A stretch of DNA of 64,000 nucleotides from Pseudomonas sp. BN411 (GTDB taxonomy: Bacteria > Pseudomonadota > Gammaproteobacteria > Pseudomonadales > Pseudomonadaceae), in NCBI RefSeq assembly GCF_029871235.1, contig NZ_SSOM01000081.1:25752-89751 (forward strand), in the 5' to 3' direction. The translations under genes and the position numbers were made by a program. The notes under the pieces were generated by a model. The model worked only from the letters and a program-made list of their open reading frames with translations. It did not search any database and was not told the DNA's origin. Shown piece after piece: positions 56,636 through 64,000 of this stretch; position 1 is the stretch's first letter, and every line of letters begins with the position of its first letter.

Positions 56636-57081
56636 ACCGGCTCAGTGCCTTTATCGCCGGTCTGGTCTTCGGCTTGGGCCTGATGTTGGCCGGGATGACC
56701 AACCCGGCGAAGGTTCTTGCGTTTCTCGACCTGGCTGGTGCTTGGGACCCGTCTCTGGCGCTGGTCATGGGCGGCGCTATCGCGGTGGCCCTGCCGGTGT
56801 TTACCCTTGTCCGGAAGCGGCCCGTATCCTTGCTTGGCCGGCCAATCCAGCTGCCGCCGAGGCGCGACCCCGATCGTCGCCTGATGGGTGGCAGCCTGCT
56901 GTTCGGCGTGGGTTGGGGCATTGCCGGAATCTGCCCGGGGCCGGCCATCGCGCTGCTGCTGACTGGTCACTGGCAGGCCTGGGTGTTCGCCATGGCCATG
57001 GTGGTGGGAATGCTTCTCTACGGGCTCCTGGCGCGGAGGCAACTAAGCTTGAGAAAACCTGGCCAGGAGAGCCCCCTATGA
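56632..57081 (+). CDS. YeeE/YedE-family sulfur transporter, second half
   Basis: The 149-residue membrane protein starts at a GTG that overlaps the previous stop (GTGA), with GGGAGGAG upstream. It has four helices, the repeat GLVFGLGLMLAGMTNPAKVL near residue 10 and GVGWGIAGICPGPAIALLL near residue 95, whose Cys matches the second YeeE half. It likely pairs with the first half to make the transporter. It overlaps the hydrolase gene by four bases (ATGA). Confidence 0.88.
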   Translation: MNRLSAFIAGLVFGLGLMLAGMTNPAKVLAFLDLAGAWDPSLALVMGGAIAVALPVFTLVRKRPVSLLGRPIQLPPRRDPDRRLMGGSLLFGVGWGIAGICPGPAIALLLTGHWQAWVFAMAMVVGMLLYGLLARRQLSLRKPGQESPL

Positions 57082-57941
57082 CCCCCCGTGTTGAAGCCTT
57101 CTTCGACGTGGCCACCTGTTCCTACAGCTATGTGGTCAGCGACCCGGTCAGCGGGCGCTGCGCCGTCGTCGATCCAGTGCTGGACTACTGCGCTGCCAGC
57201 GGGCGCATCTCCCATGCGGGGGCCGAGCGGATCGCCGCCTACGTGCGCGAGCAGGGGCTGACGGTGGACTGGCTGCTGGAAACCCATGTGCACGCCGATC
57301 ACCTGTCCGCCGCCGCCTGGCTCAAGCACGAGCTGGGCGGGGCGCTGGCCATCGGCGGACATATCACCCAGGTGCAGCAGCGTTTCGGTGCGCTGTTCAA
57401 TGCCGGAGAGGACTTCCCCATCGACGGCCGTCAGTTCGACATTCTGCTGCAGGATGGCGATCGCCTGGCCATCGGTAACCTGGAGTTGTTCGCCATCCAT
57501 ACGCCGGGCCACACGCCGGCGTGCATGACTTACCTGGTCGGGGATGCCGCCTTTATCGGCGACACCCTGTTCATGCCCGACTACGGCACCGCTCGTTGCG
57601 ATTTCCCCGGTGGTGACGCCCGTGCCCTGTACCGTTCCATCCGGCGCCTGTTCGGCATGCCGGGCGAAACCCGCCTGTTCCTCTGCCACGACTACAAGGC
57701 ACCGGGGCGCGATGAGTTCTGCTTCGAGACCACGGTGGCCGAGCAGCGCGCGAACAATGTCCACGCCCGCGAGGGGATCGATGAAGAGACCTTCGTCGCC
57801 ATGCGCACCGCGCGGGACGCCACCCTGAACATGCCCGCCCTGATCCTGCCGGCGGTGCAGGTGAACATGCGTGCCGGCCAGCTGCCGCCCGCCGAAGCCA
57901 ACGGTATCCGCTACCTGAAGATTCCCATCGACACCTTTTGA
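57078..57941 (+). CDS. Persulfide-dioxygenase-like metallo-beta-lactamase-fold hydrolase
   Basis: This 287-residue protein has the metal-binding HxHxDH motif LETHVHADHLSAAAWLK near residue 70, followed by HTPGHTPACMTYLVGD near residue 137 and FIGDTLF. The pattern matches ETHE1/Blh-type enzymes that oxidise glutathione persulfide to sulfite. The C-terminal third (FCFETTVAEQRANNVHAREG, NMPALILPAVQVNMRAG) is typical of the Blh group. The ATG overlaps the transporter stop. It completes the sulfur-detoxification operon under the CsoR-type repressor. Confidence 0.87.
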   Translation: MTPRVEAFFDVATCSYSYVVSDPVSGRCAVVDPVLDYCAASGRISHAGAERIAAYVREQGLTVDWLLETHVHADHLSAAAWLKHELGGALAIGGHITQVQQRFGALFNAGEDFPIDGRQFDILLQDGDRLAIGNLELFAIHTPGHTPACMTYLVGDAAFIGDTLFMPDYGTARCDFPGGDARALYRSIRRLFGMPGETRLFLCHDYKAPGRDEFCFETTVAEQRANNVHAREGIDEETFVAMRTARDATLNMPALILPAVQVNMRAGQLPPAEANGIRYLKIPIDTF

Positions 57942-58095
57942 TATCCGGACGCCGCCCGGCCTTTCGGCAATGTTCCCAGTCTGGAGCCGGGCGGAGCAGG
58001 GAGAGCGCAGCGGATCGTGCCGGTCTCCATGCGGCAATCCACCACACGGCATTGCCGCTTCCGGCCCTGGAACGCCGGTGCTAGAGTCCCCGCCC

Positions 58096-58479
58096 ATGAA
58101 ATTCGCCCGCCAAGACCGCTCGCTGATTGCCTGGATGCTGTACGCCTGCGTCCTGTTCAATCTGTTCGCCTGCGGCCTGCACCACGGCCAGGCGATGGGG
58201 CTGGAACTGAGCGGCATCGGCGGGCAGTTCTGCTCCGGAGATTCCGCCAGCGGTCTGGCCCTGGACGGCGACCTCGGCGGCAGCGCCGCCAGTAGTTTGT
58301 CCAGCCTCTTCAATTGTCCGCTCTGTTCTGGCGTCATTCTCGGCGCTGTTGCCGTGGTGCTGCTGTCCTGGCTGCTCGGCGCGGGCAGGGCGCCGTTGCT
58401 TCCCCGCGCCGGGGGTGACCAACACCCGCCGCGCCATGCCTGGCCTTCGGCCAATCCTCGGGCATCCCCGCTCGCCTGA
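58096..58479 (+). CDS. DUF2946 family protein
   Basis: The 127-residue protein starts at an ATG (58096). It has one N-terminal helix (SLIAWMLYACVLFNLFACGL) followed by HHGQAMGL, a glycine/serine-rich region, then FNCPLCSGVILGAVAVVLL. The CPLC pair and HH motif are typical of DUF2946, small membrane-linked proteins often found near copper genes and thought to bind metal. A second DUF2946 gene and the OprC copper receptor follow. Its ribosome binding site is weak. The exact role is unknown. Confidence 0.75.
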   Translation: MKFARQDRSLIAWMLYACVLFNLFACGLHHGQAMGLELSGIGGQFCSGDSASGLALDGDLGGSAASSLSSLFNCPLCSGVILGAVAVVLLSWLLGAGRAPLLPRAGGDQHPPRHAWPSANPRASPLA

Positions 58480-58579
58480 CATCGCTCCAGACCCGGATTC
58501 TTCCGTCTGAACGCTGCTGCCGGCATCCCTTTCTCGGGGTGCCGCTGTGGCTCGATTGTCCACGCAACCGGATTCGCCG

Positions 58580-58999
58580 ATGCCCATGGCTGCTCCACGC
58601 ATCCGCCATCGTCACGCCCATTCCACGGCCTTGCCCGTGCGGATGCGGCTGGGCCTGTGGCTGGGGCTGTTCGCGATGCTGGCGATCTATTTCGGTGCCC
58701 TGGCATCGCAGGTTCGCGTGGCGCAAGCGGAGCTGCCCGGCTGGCTCACGGAGCTGGCCTGCGACCACGGCGAACAGCCGTCTCCGATGCCCAGCCACCA
58801 TGGGCCGGCATCACCTCTGGATGCCTGCGGCTATTGCAACCTGCTGGCGGCGAGCCCGGCCCTGGGCAACACGCTGCCGGCTGCCGCCCTGGCGGTGCCA
58901 GTAGAAGGTGCTCCGGAGCGAACCCGGTTCATTGGCCTGCCCGCGCAGGCGCCGCTGTTCCCCGGCGCCCGGCCACGCGCGCCACCCCGTTCTTCCTGA
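58580..58999 (+). CDS. DUF2946 family protein (second copy)
   Basis: The 139-residue product has an N-terminal His/Arg-rich region (RIRHRHAHS), one membrane helix (LGLWLGLFAMLAIYFGAL) and the DUF2946 motif CDHGEQPSPMPSHHGP, then LDACGYCNLL. This holds Cys, His and Met that could bind copper. The start is uncertain: an in-frame GTG at 58547 and an ATG at 58586 are alternatives. It lies about 55 bases before the TonB-dependent copper receptor gene and is probably co-transcribed with it. Confidence 0.75.
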   Translation: MPMAAPRIRHRHAHSTALPVRMRLGLWLGLFAMLAIYFGALASQVRVAQAELPGWLTELACDHGEQPSPMPSHHGPASPLDACGYCNLLAASPALGNTLPAAALAVPVEGAPERTRFIGLPAQAPLFPGARPRAPPRSS

Positions 59000-59053
59000 T
59001 TCGCCGACGCACTGCCCCGGAGGGGCAGCCTGACCATCGATTCTGGAAGACTC

Positions 59054-61180
59054 ATGAAACAGCCCAACCATCAAGGCCGCGCTGCTGCGCGCCACTGCCC
59101 CCGTCCTTTCACACCGACCACCGCCGGCCTGCGCTGGCAACAGGGTTTCGCCCTGTTCCTCGGCCTCTCCCTGTCCGGACTCGGCGTGACCGAAGAACGA
59201 CTGCCGGAAGAAATCGAGCCCACGGTCGTTACCGCCGTGCAGCAGAGTTCGCCCCTGACCGTGGTGACGAACCCGAAAGACCCCCGCCAACCCGTTCCCG
59301 CCAGTGATGCGGCGGACTACCTGAAGACCATTCCCGGCTTCTCCGTCATCCGCAACGGCGGCACCAATGGAGATCCGGTGCTGCGCGGCATGTTCGGCTC
59401 GCGGCTCAACCTGCTCACCAACGGCGGCTTGATGATCGGCGCCTGCCCGGGCCGCATGGACGCGCCGAGTTCCTACATCTCCCCGGAAACCTTCGACCGG
59501 CTCACCGTGATCAAGGGGCCGCAGACAGTGCTCTGGGGCCCCGGCGCTTCTGCCGGCACCGTGCGCTTCGACCGTGAACCGGAGCGCTTCGGCGAACTCG
59601 GCAGCCGCCTGCGCGGCAGCGTGCTGGCCGGTTCCAACGGACGCTTCGACAAGGTGCTGGATGGCGCCCTGGGCAGTGAACTTGGTTACCTGCGCGTGGT
59701 GGGCAACCAGGCCCAGGCGGACGACTACGAGGATGGCAACGGCGATACCGTGCCGTCGCGCTGGAACAAGTGGAACGGTGACGTGGCCCTGGGCTGGACG
59801 CCGGACGCGGACACCCTGGTGGAACTCACGGCCGGCAGGGGCGACGGCGAAGCACGCTACGCTGGACGCGGCATGGACGGCAGCCAGTTCCTGCGGGAAA
59901 GCCTCGGCCTGCGATTCGAGCGCAGCAACCTCGGCGGTGTGTTGGACAAGTTGGAGGCGCAGCTCTACTACAACTACGCCGACCACGTGATGGACAACTT
60001 CCGCCTGCGCAGCCCCGATCCCGCCAGCTCGATGCCCATGCCGATGGCTTCGAACGTCGACCGCCGCACGGTGGGCGGGCGTTTCGCCGCCACCTTCAGC
60101 TGGACCGACGTGGAATGGGTAGCCGGCCTGGACCTGATGCGCAGCGAACACCGCAAGCGCAGCTCGCGTTTCGACATGATGAGCGGCCGCTTCACCGACG
60201 CCGACCAGTTCCCCTGGAGCAAGGACGCGCTGTTCCACAACTACGGCCTGTTCTCCGAGGCCACCTGGAACTTCGCGCCGCGCGATCGTCTGGTGGCCGG
60301 CGGCCGCCTGGATCGCGCCTCGGCCGAGGACTTCCGCGCCACCAGCGGCATGATGGGCCGGGCCAACCCCACCTTCGGCGAAACCCGCGCCGACACCTTG
60401 CCCAGCGGTTTCGCGCGCTACGAGCACGACCTGGCCGATTCGCCCACCACCCTCTACGCCGGACTGGGCCACGTGCAGCGCTTCCCCGATTACTGGGAGT
60501 TGTTCTCGCCGGGACGCGGCCCAGCCGGCTCGGCCAATGCCTTCGACGGGGTGAAGCCAGAGAAGACCACCCAACTCGACTTCGGCGTGCAGTACCAGAG
60601 CGGCGACCTGGAAGCCTGGGCGTCCGGCTATGTGGGCCAGGTGCGCGACTACATCCTGTTCACCTATACGCCGGGGATGATGGGCCCCACCTCCCGCGCC
60701 GAGAACATCGACGCCCGCATCATGGGCGGTGAGCTGGGAGCGGCTTGGCGCCTGGATCGCCACTGGAAGAGCGACGCCACCCTGGCCTACGCCTGGGGCA
60801 AGAACAGCTCGGACGACGAGGCCCTGCCGCAGATGCCTCCGCTGGAAGCACGCCTCGGCCTCACCTATGAGCAGGACAACTGGAGCGCTGGCGGCCTGTG
60901 GCGCGTGGTGGCGGCGCAGAATCGTGTGGCCGAAGGCAAGGGCAACGTGGTGGGGCAAGACTTCGGCAAGAGCGCCGGCTTTGGCGTGTTCTCCCTCAAC
61001 ACCGCTTTCCGCCTGAGCCCGGAGCTCAAGGTCAGCGCGGGCGTCGACAACCTCTTCGACAAGGCCTACGCGGAACACCTGAATCGTGCGGGAGACGCTG
61101 GTTTCGGCTTCCCGGCCGATCCGGTGGCGATCAACGAGCCGGGGCGTACGCTCTGGACCAAGGTGGATTTCAGCTTCTAA
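59054..61180 (+). CDS. oprC: TonB-dependent copper receptor OprC
   Basis: The 708-residue protein has a signal region (ending near GLGVTEERL), a plug domain (EIEPTVVTAV, GFSVIRNGGTNGDPVLRGMF) and a 22-strand barrel ending in Phe. The copper site reported for P. aeruginosa OprC is Cys-x-x-x-Met plus His-x-Met. Here CPGRM lies in the plug (GACPGRMDAPSSYI, about residue 133) and HVM in the barrel (YADHVMDNF, about residue 312). It imports copper across the outer membrane using TonB energy. GGAAG precedes the ATG. Upstream DUF2946 genes support the metal role. Confidence 0.92.
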   Translation: MKQPNHQGRAAARHCPRPFTPTTAGLRWQQGFALFLGLSLSGLGVTEERLPEEIEPTVVTAVQQSSPLTVVTNPKDPRQPVPASDAADYLKTIPGFSVIRNGGTNGDPVLRGMFGSRLNLLTNGGLMIGACPGRMDAPSSYISPETFDRLTVIKGPQTVLWGPGASAGTVRFDREPERFGELGSRLRGSVLAGSNGRFDKVLDGALGSELGYLRVVGNQAQADDYEDGNGDTVPSRWNKWNGDVALGWTPDADTLVELTAGRGDGEARYAGRGMDGSQFLRESLGLRFERSNLGGVLDKLEAQLYYNYADHVMDNFRLRSPDPASSMPMPMASNVDRRTVGGRFAATFSWTDVEWVAGLDLMRSEHRKRSSRFDMMSGRFTDADQFPWSKDALFHNYGLFSEATWNFAPRDRLVAGGRLDRASAEDFRATSGMMGRANPTFGETRADTLPSGFARYEHDLADSPTTLYAGLGHVQRFPDYWELFSPGRGPAGSANAFDGVKPEKTTQLDFGVQYQSGDLEAWASGYVGQVRDYILFTYTPGMMGPTSRAENIDARIMGGELGAAWRLDRHWKSDATLAYAWGKNSSDDEALPQMPPLEARLGLTYEQDNWSAGGLWRVVAAQNRVAEGKGNVVGQDFGKSAGFGVFSLNTAFRLSPELKVSAGVDNLFDKAYAEHLNRAGDAGFGFPADPVAINEPGRTLWTKVDFSF

Positions 61181-61625
61181 TGAAGTGCAGCTGCCGGCCC
61201 TTGTGGCCGGCAGCCATTGCCAGGCCGGGGAGGCGCTTTCCCGACGAAGGGTAGTGCCAGGACGCCATCACGGGACAGGCGGGCCCGGGGGCTGGTAGCA
61301 CGGGCATATAATGGTCCGTGCAATACATCCAGAGTTTCGCACCCTCGCCATCCTGTTGTTCGTGTTCGTGCCGGCTCTGACGGAAGGTAGGGCCCAGCGT
61401 TTATCTGACGCGGCGCAAGGCCCATTCACCAACCGGAGGAGAGAGGCAGTTCGCCCGGTCCACCCCATCACGGCCAGCGACCCTGCAGCGACTTTTTCAT
61501 TTCCGGAGGCCCTCAGGTCACGAGGCCAGCTCGCCCTTGCCACAAGGGTTCATGGAGCACTCCCTCTCTCTGTATTGCGGCGGCCCGCCGGACACCCCAG
61601 TGGGCGCCTGCGAGGAGGTATCGAC
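61181..61625. other. 445-base intergenic region, no gene seen
   Basis: It lies between oprC and the secreted hypothetical gene. The frame of the downstream gene is open for about 300 bases, but without a signal, start site or family match, so I treat it as untranslated. No repeat or clear promoter stands out. Confidence 0.5.
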
Positions 61626-62279
61626 ATGAAAAGACCCACAGCCCTCACCATTCCTGTCCTGCTGCTCGCCGGAGCGCTGGCGGCCAGTGTTCTGGCTGCC
61701 ACTGACCCGGCGGCCAGTGGCTTGGCTGCCGGTGATCCGCTGGCCGCTGACCCGGCCGCCGTCAACGCAGTGCTGCGCTTCAGGGGCGGCATTGGTGTGA
61801 TTCCGGTTTCCAGTGGGCAGGGTTTGGAGGCTATCGCCACTGTGGTCAACCGCAACCTGGTGCGCGGTGTGCAGCCAGCCGGGCAGATCTGGGTGATCCG
61901 CAATTTCAATGCGCAGGTGAGCGCGACCGGTGACCTTGTGGCACGCGGCCGTGGCCTGATCCTGGGTGGGGGCAACAACATCGGTAGGGCTACCGGGCAG
62001 TCGGTGTTCGCCACGCTGTTCTGTGGCGCAGTGGCACCGTTCACGGAGCACAGCACCGACCTGGCCGGCGTGCCGCTGACCGACGAAGGTGACTTCGTGA
62101 TCCGTGACGTGTTCACCCCCGCACCACCAACCCCATGCGACAGCCCCGTGCTGCTGATTCGCAATGCGGCCAATCAGAGCTGGTTCGCAGCGGGTATCCC
62201 GCGGGCCAGGATCGTCCAGCCGGACGAAGAACCTCCGATTGATAACCCACCGCCAGCCGAACCTCCGGCCATGCCTTGA
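61626..62279 (+). CDS. Secreted hypothetical protein with Ala/Asp-rich repeats
   Basis: The 217-residue product has a Sec signal (RPTALTIPVLLLAGALAASV). A short degenerate repeat follows, DPAASGLAAGDPLAADPAA, then a compact domain (GGIGVIPVSSGQGLEAIATV, NRNLVRGVQPAGQIWVIRNF, GRGLILGGGNNIGRATG). The tail is Pro-rich (EEPPIDNPPPAEPPAMP). It has two Cys in the core. No family is recognised. GAGGAGG lies eight bases before the ATG. It is probably periplasmic or extracellular and could be monocistronic. Confidence 0.7.
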   Translation: MKRPTALTIPVLLLAGALAASVLAATDPAASGLAAGDPLAADPAAVNAVLRFRGGIGVIPVSSGQGLEAIATVVNRNLVRGVQPAGQIWVIRNFNAQVSATGDLVARGRGLILGGGNNIGRATGQSVFATLFCGAVAPFTEHSTDLAGVPLTDEGDFVIRDVFTPAPPTPCDSPVLLIRNAANQSWFAAGIPRARIVQPDEEPPIDNPPPAEPPAMP

Positions 62280-62452
62280 AGTCCTGGTCTTTCTCTTTCC
62301 ACTGATGGCTCCCTCTCTCTCCGGAGGGAGGGGCGCCGATTTCGCCAATCCGTCACCGCGGTCTGAATCCTGGTCACCGGCCTATCCCGGCTGGCCCGGC
62401 TCCCGGATATACTCGCCGGCATCTCCCCTGACCCATACGACTGGAGGGTGCC

Positions 62453-63070
62453 GTGGATTACCTCGGTGCATTGCTGGCCATTTCCGGTGTCCTGATGCTG
62501 AGCGTCGTCAGCCCCGGCCCCAACTTCGCCATCGTCACCTCCACCGCGACCTTGCGCTCCCGCCGTGCTGGTGTGGCTACCGGATTGGGCCTTGCCGCCG
62601 CTTCCGCCACCTGGGCGCTGCTGGCCGTGGCAGGGCTGGGCCTGATCGTCACGCAGGTGGAATGGCTCTACCTTGGCATCAAACTGGCCGGTGCCCTGTA
62701 TCTCATCTGGATCGGCGTGCGGATGATTCTCGGCGCACGCAAGCCGCTGGCCACCGCGCCCGACACGCTTGAATCGGGCGTCTTCGCCGCAGCCCGCAAG
62801 GGCTACCTGGTGAGCATGACCAACCCCAAGGCGCTGGCCTTCTACGGCAGCATCTTCGCCGTGATGGTCCCGGCCCATGCGCCGGCCTGGTTCTACGCGG
62901 CCATCGTCAGTATCGGCGCCAGCGTCTCCTGCCTCTGGTACTGCGGGATGGCGGTGCTCTTCTCCAGCCCCGCCGTGCGCGGTGGCTTCATGCGCTTCAA
63001 GGCGGTGTTCGAGACCCTGATGGGGGTGTTCCTGCTGGGCATGGGCGGCAGGCTGCTGCTTAGCCGTTGA
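62453..63070 (+). CDS. LysE/RhtB-family amino acid exporter
   Basis: The GTG at 62453 has GGAGGG upstream and begins MDYLGALLAISGVLMLSVVS. The 205-residue protein has six helices and the family motif SVVSPGPNFAIVTSTATLRS near residue 17 plus SMTNPKALAFYGSIFA near residue 120. It probably exports an amino acid or derivative. No regulator adjoins it. Repeats fill the gap to the next gene. Confidence 0.88.
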   Translation: MDYLGALLAISGVLMLSVVSPGPNFAIVTSTATLRSRRAGVATGLGLAAASATWALLAVAGLGLIVTQVEWLYLGIKLAGALYLIWIGVRMILGARKPLATAPDTLESGVFAAARKGYLVSMTNPKALAFYGSIFAVMVPAHAPAWFYAAIVSIGASVSCLWYCGMAVLFSSPAVRGGFMRFKAVFETLMGVFLLGMGGRLLLSR

Positions 63071-63080
63071 ATTTCATTCT

Positions 63081-63120
63081 GCGGGGGGCAAATTCTTTCG
63101 CGATTGAAATCGCTCCCACA
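63081..63120. repeat. Class A REP-like element, short degenerate copy
   Basis: GGGGGGCAAATTCTTTCGC joins directly to GCGATT-GA-AATCGC and CTCCCACA, so the central part is deleted. Confidence 0.6.
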
Positions 63121-63144
63121 CCTGCATTGCTGCATCGAACGGTT

Positions 63145-63182
63145 CCGTAGGATGCGGTGGAGCGGAGCGATACCCATCATCG
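63145..63182. repeat. Class D REP-like element, left half
   Basis: CCGTAGGATGCGGTGGAGCG, then GAGCGATACCCATC as in the class D copy at 31706. The right half is missing. Confidence 0.6.
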
Positions 63183-63189
63183 AGCGATT

Positions 63190-63237
63190 GAAGGGCGAAC
63201 CTATAGCCCGCTTGGCGATTGAAATCGCCCCTACAGG
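63190..63237. repeat. Class A REP-like element, right half
   Basis: GAAGGGCGAACCTATAGCCC, then GCGATT-GA-AATCGC and CCCCTACAGG. The left end is missing. Confidence 0.65.
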
Positions 63238-63275
63238 TGAATTCACGCCCTGTACCAAACCTGCAAGGACGCAAC

Positions 63276-63755
63276 ATGGAAATACCCGCCGACCTCATCG
63301 TCCACCAGACCGACCACTGGATTCTCAACCACCGACTCGATTCAGCGCTGCCGGGCTACCTGATGCTGGGCAGCCGGGCGCGGGTCGAGGCCTTTCATGA
63401 ATTGCCAGATGAGGCTCTGCTGGAACTGGGGCCGCTGATGGCGCGCACGCAGCGGGTCATGGAGCGACTGCTCGAACCGTGCCGCCTCTATATCGGCCGC
63501 TACGGCCATGTGCCGGGCTGGCCGATCCACTTCCATTGCATCCCCGTCTACGGCTGGGTCGAGGAGCTGTTCTGGCGGGATGAACGCTATCGACTGCTGG
63601 AGACCTTCGCTGGTGGCGAACCACAGACCGCCACCGATGGTGCTGAACTGACCCTGTTCGTCTGGAGGGAGTTCTGCGAGCGGCCCGATCCGCCCGCGAT
63701 CCAGGGGCCGGGGAGGGGAGAGGTGATCGAGCGACTGCGTGCTGCATTTCTGTAG
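63276..63755 (+). CDS. HIT-superfamily protein
   Basis: The 159-residue protein has the HIT histidine triad region as GWPIHFHCIPVYGW near residue 85. The catalytic and third His are present, but the first His of the His-x-His-x-His pattern is replaced by Pro. Upstream HQTDHWILNHRLDSALPGYL and ELGPLMARTQRVMERLL fit the HIT fold. Members hydrolyse nucleotide phosphoramidates or transfer nucleotidyl groups. The ATG at 63276 has AAGGA upstream. Its TAG stop lies inside the TGTAGG tip of the following class A repeat. Confidence 0.8.
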   Translation: MEIPADLIVHQTDHWILNHRLDSALPGYLMLGSRARVEAFHELPDEALLELGPLMARTQRVMERLLEPCRLYIGRYGHVPGWPIHFHCIPVYGWVEELFWRDERYRLLETFAGGEPQTATDGAELTLFVWREFCERPDPPAIQGPGRGEVIERLRAAFL

Positions 63756-63848
63756 GAGCGAATTCATTCGCCAAGGGCGGCGAAGCTGCCCCCTTCAGGG
63801 TCGAAGGGCGAACCTGCGGTCCGCATTGCGATTGAAATCGCCCCCACA
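63751..63848. repeat. Class A REP-like element, first of a tandem pair
   Basis: TGTAGGAGCGAATTCATTCG left end, GCGATT-GA-AATCGC right hairpin and CCCCCACA end. The interior is nearly identical to the copy at 63890. Confidence 0.85.
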
Positions 63849-63889
63849 GGTGAATCCCAAGGCCGACCTTCGGTGGTTGGGCAGCTTTT

Positions 63890-63990
63890 CGTGGGGGCGA
63901 ATTCATTCGCCAAGGGCGGCGAAGCTGTCCCCCCTTCAGGGCCGAAGGGCGAACCTGCGGTCCGCATTGCGATTGAAATCGCCCCCACAG
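63890..63990. repeat. Class A REP-like element, second of a tandem pair
   Basis: It has the same order and almost the same sequence as the copy at 63751, including the flanking GGTGAATCCCA on its right. The two are about 40 bases apart. Confidence 0.85.
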
Positions 63991-64000
63991 GTGAATCCCA

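Noticed and set aside
63751..63990. CRISPR-like array from the repeated elements at the right end
   Set aside because: Only two long copies are present; they are palindromic over their whole length, belong to a dispersed family and there are no cas genes or regular spacers.

Overview
The window is chromosomal DNA of a Pseudomonas (sensu lato) species. The evidence is high GC and codon use in the core genes, a liuRABCDE leucine-degradation operon, a PilT/PilU-type ATPase, a MucR-like MHYT-GGDEF-EAL protein, an OprC-type copper receptor, and dozens of REP-like palindromes between genes. I saw no rRNA, tRNA, CRISPR array, integrase or complete insertion sequence.

Layout. 0-7 kb holds housekeeping and small genes: the tail of a DUF1993 protein, azoR, the ABC-F ATPase ybiT, a CopD-like membrane protein, two small hypotheticals, ppiC, a PilT/PilU homologue and a DJ-1/PfpI protein. 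7-22 kb is one acetoacetate/leucine block. It has acetoacetyl-CoA synthetase, a LysR regulator, scoAB, a thiolase and an AtoE transporter, then liuEDCBA and its MerR regulator liuR, with a palindromic operator and -35 box before liuR. The Liu enzymes make acetyl-CoA and acetoacetate, and the neighbouring genes activate or import that acetoacetate.

22-28 kb holds a sigma-54 activator with its own -24/-12 promoter, followed by three overlapping genes that match qhpF, qhpE and qhpG. These are maturation genes for quinohemoprotein amine dehydrogenase, but the dehydrogenase structural genes and the radical-SAM gene are absent here. 28-36 kb has a diguanylate cyclase, a cysteine-dioxygenase-like protein, an AraC regulator and a gamma-glutamyl-polyamine operon (glutamine-synthetase-like ligase, periplasmic polyamine-binding protein, FAD oxidase).

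36-46.7 kb is an accessory stretch of visibly lower GC. It starts with an unrecognised three-gene cassette: an OmpA-domain outer-membrane lipoprotein, a five-TM inner-membrane protein and a secreted von-Willebrand-like protein. A LysR gene remnant follows. Next is a BetI-like regulator, amidase, NCS1 permease and orphan betaine/choline-type binding protein cluster, and then a serine hydrolase. 46.8-50.3 kb is a TTQ amine dehydrogenase operon (large subunit, MauE, MauD, light subunit, cytochrome c) without mauG. 50.6-53.3 kb has a second polyamine-binding protein and a LysE exporter divergent from an Lrp regulator.

53.6-64 kb has a MucR-like protein, a CsoR-family repressor with split YeeE/YedE transporters and a persulfide-dioxygenase-like hydrolase (a sulfur operon with a perfect palindromic operator), two DUF2946 proteins with OprC (copper uptake), a secreted hypothetical, a LysE exporter and a HIT-family protein.

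The strongest candidate for an undescribed system is the 35958-39949 trans-envelope cassette. Next are the orphan qhpFEG genes lying about 20 kb from a mauG-less TTQ dehydrogenase. The intergenic repeats show base-pair covariation in their hairpin stems. All functional calls come from reading motifs and remembered family features; no database search was possible.
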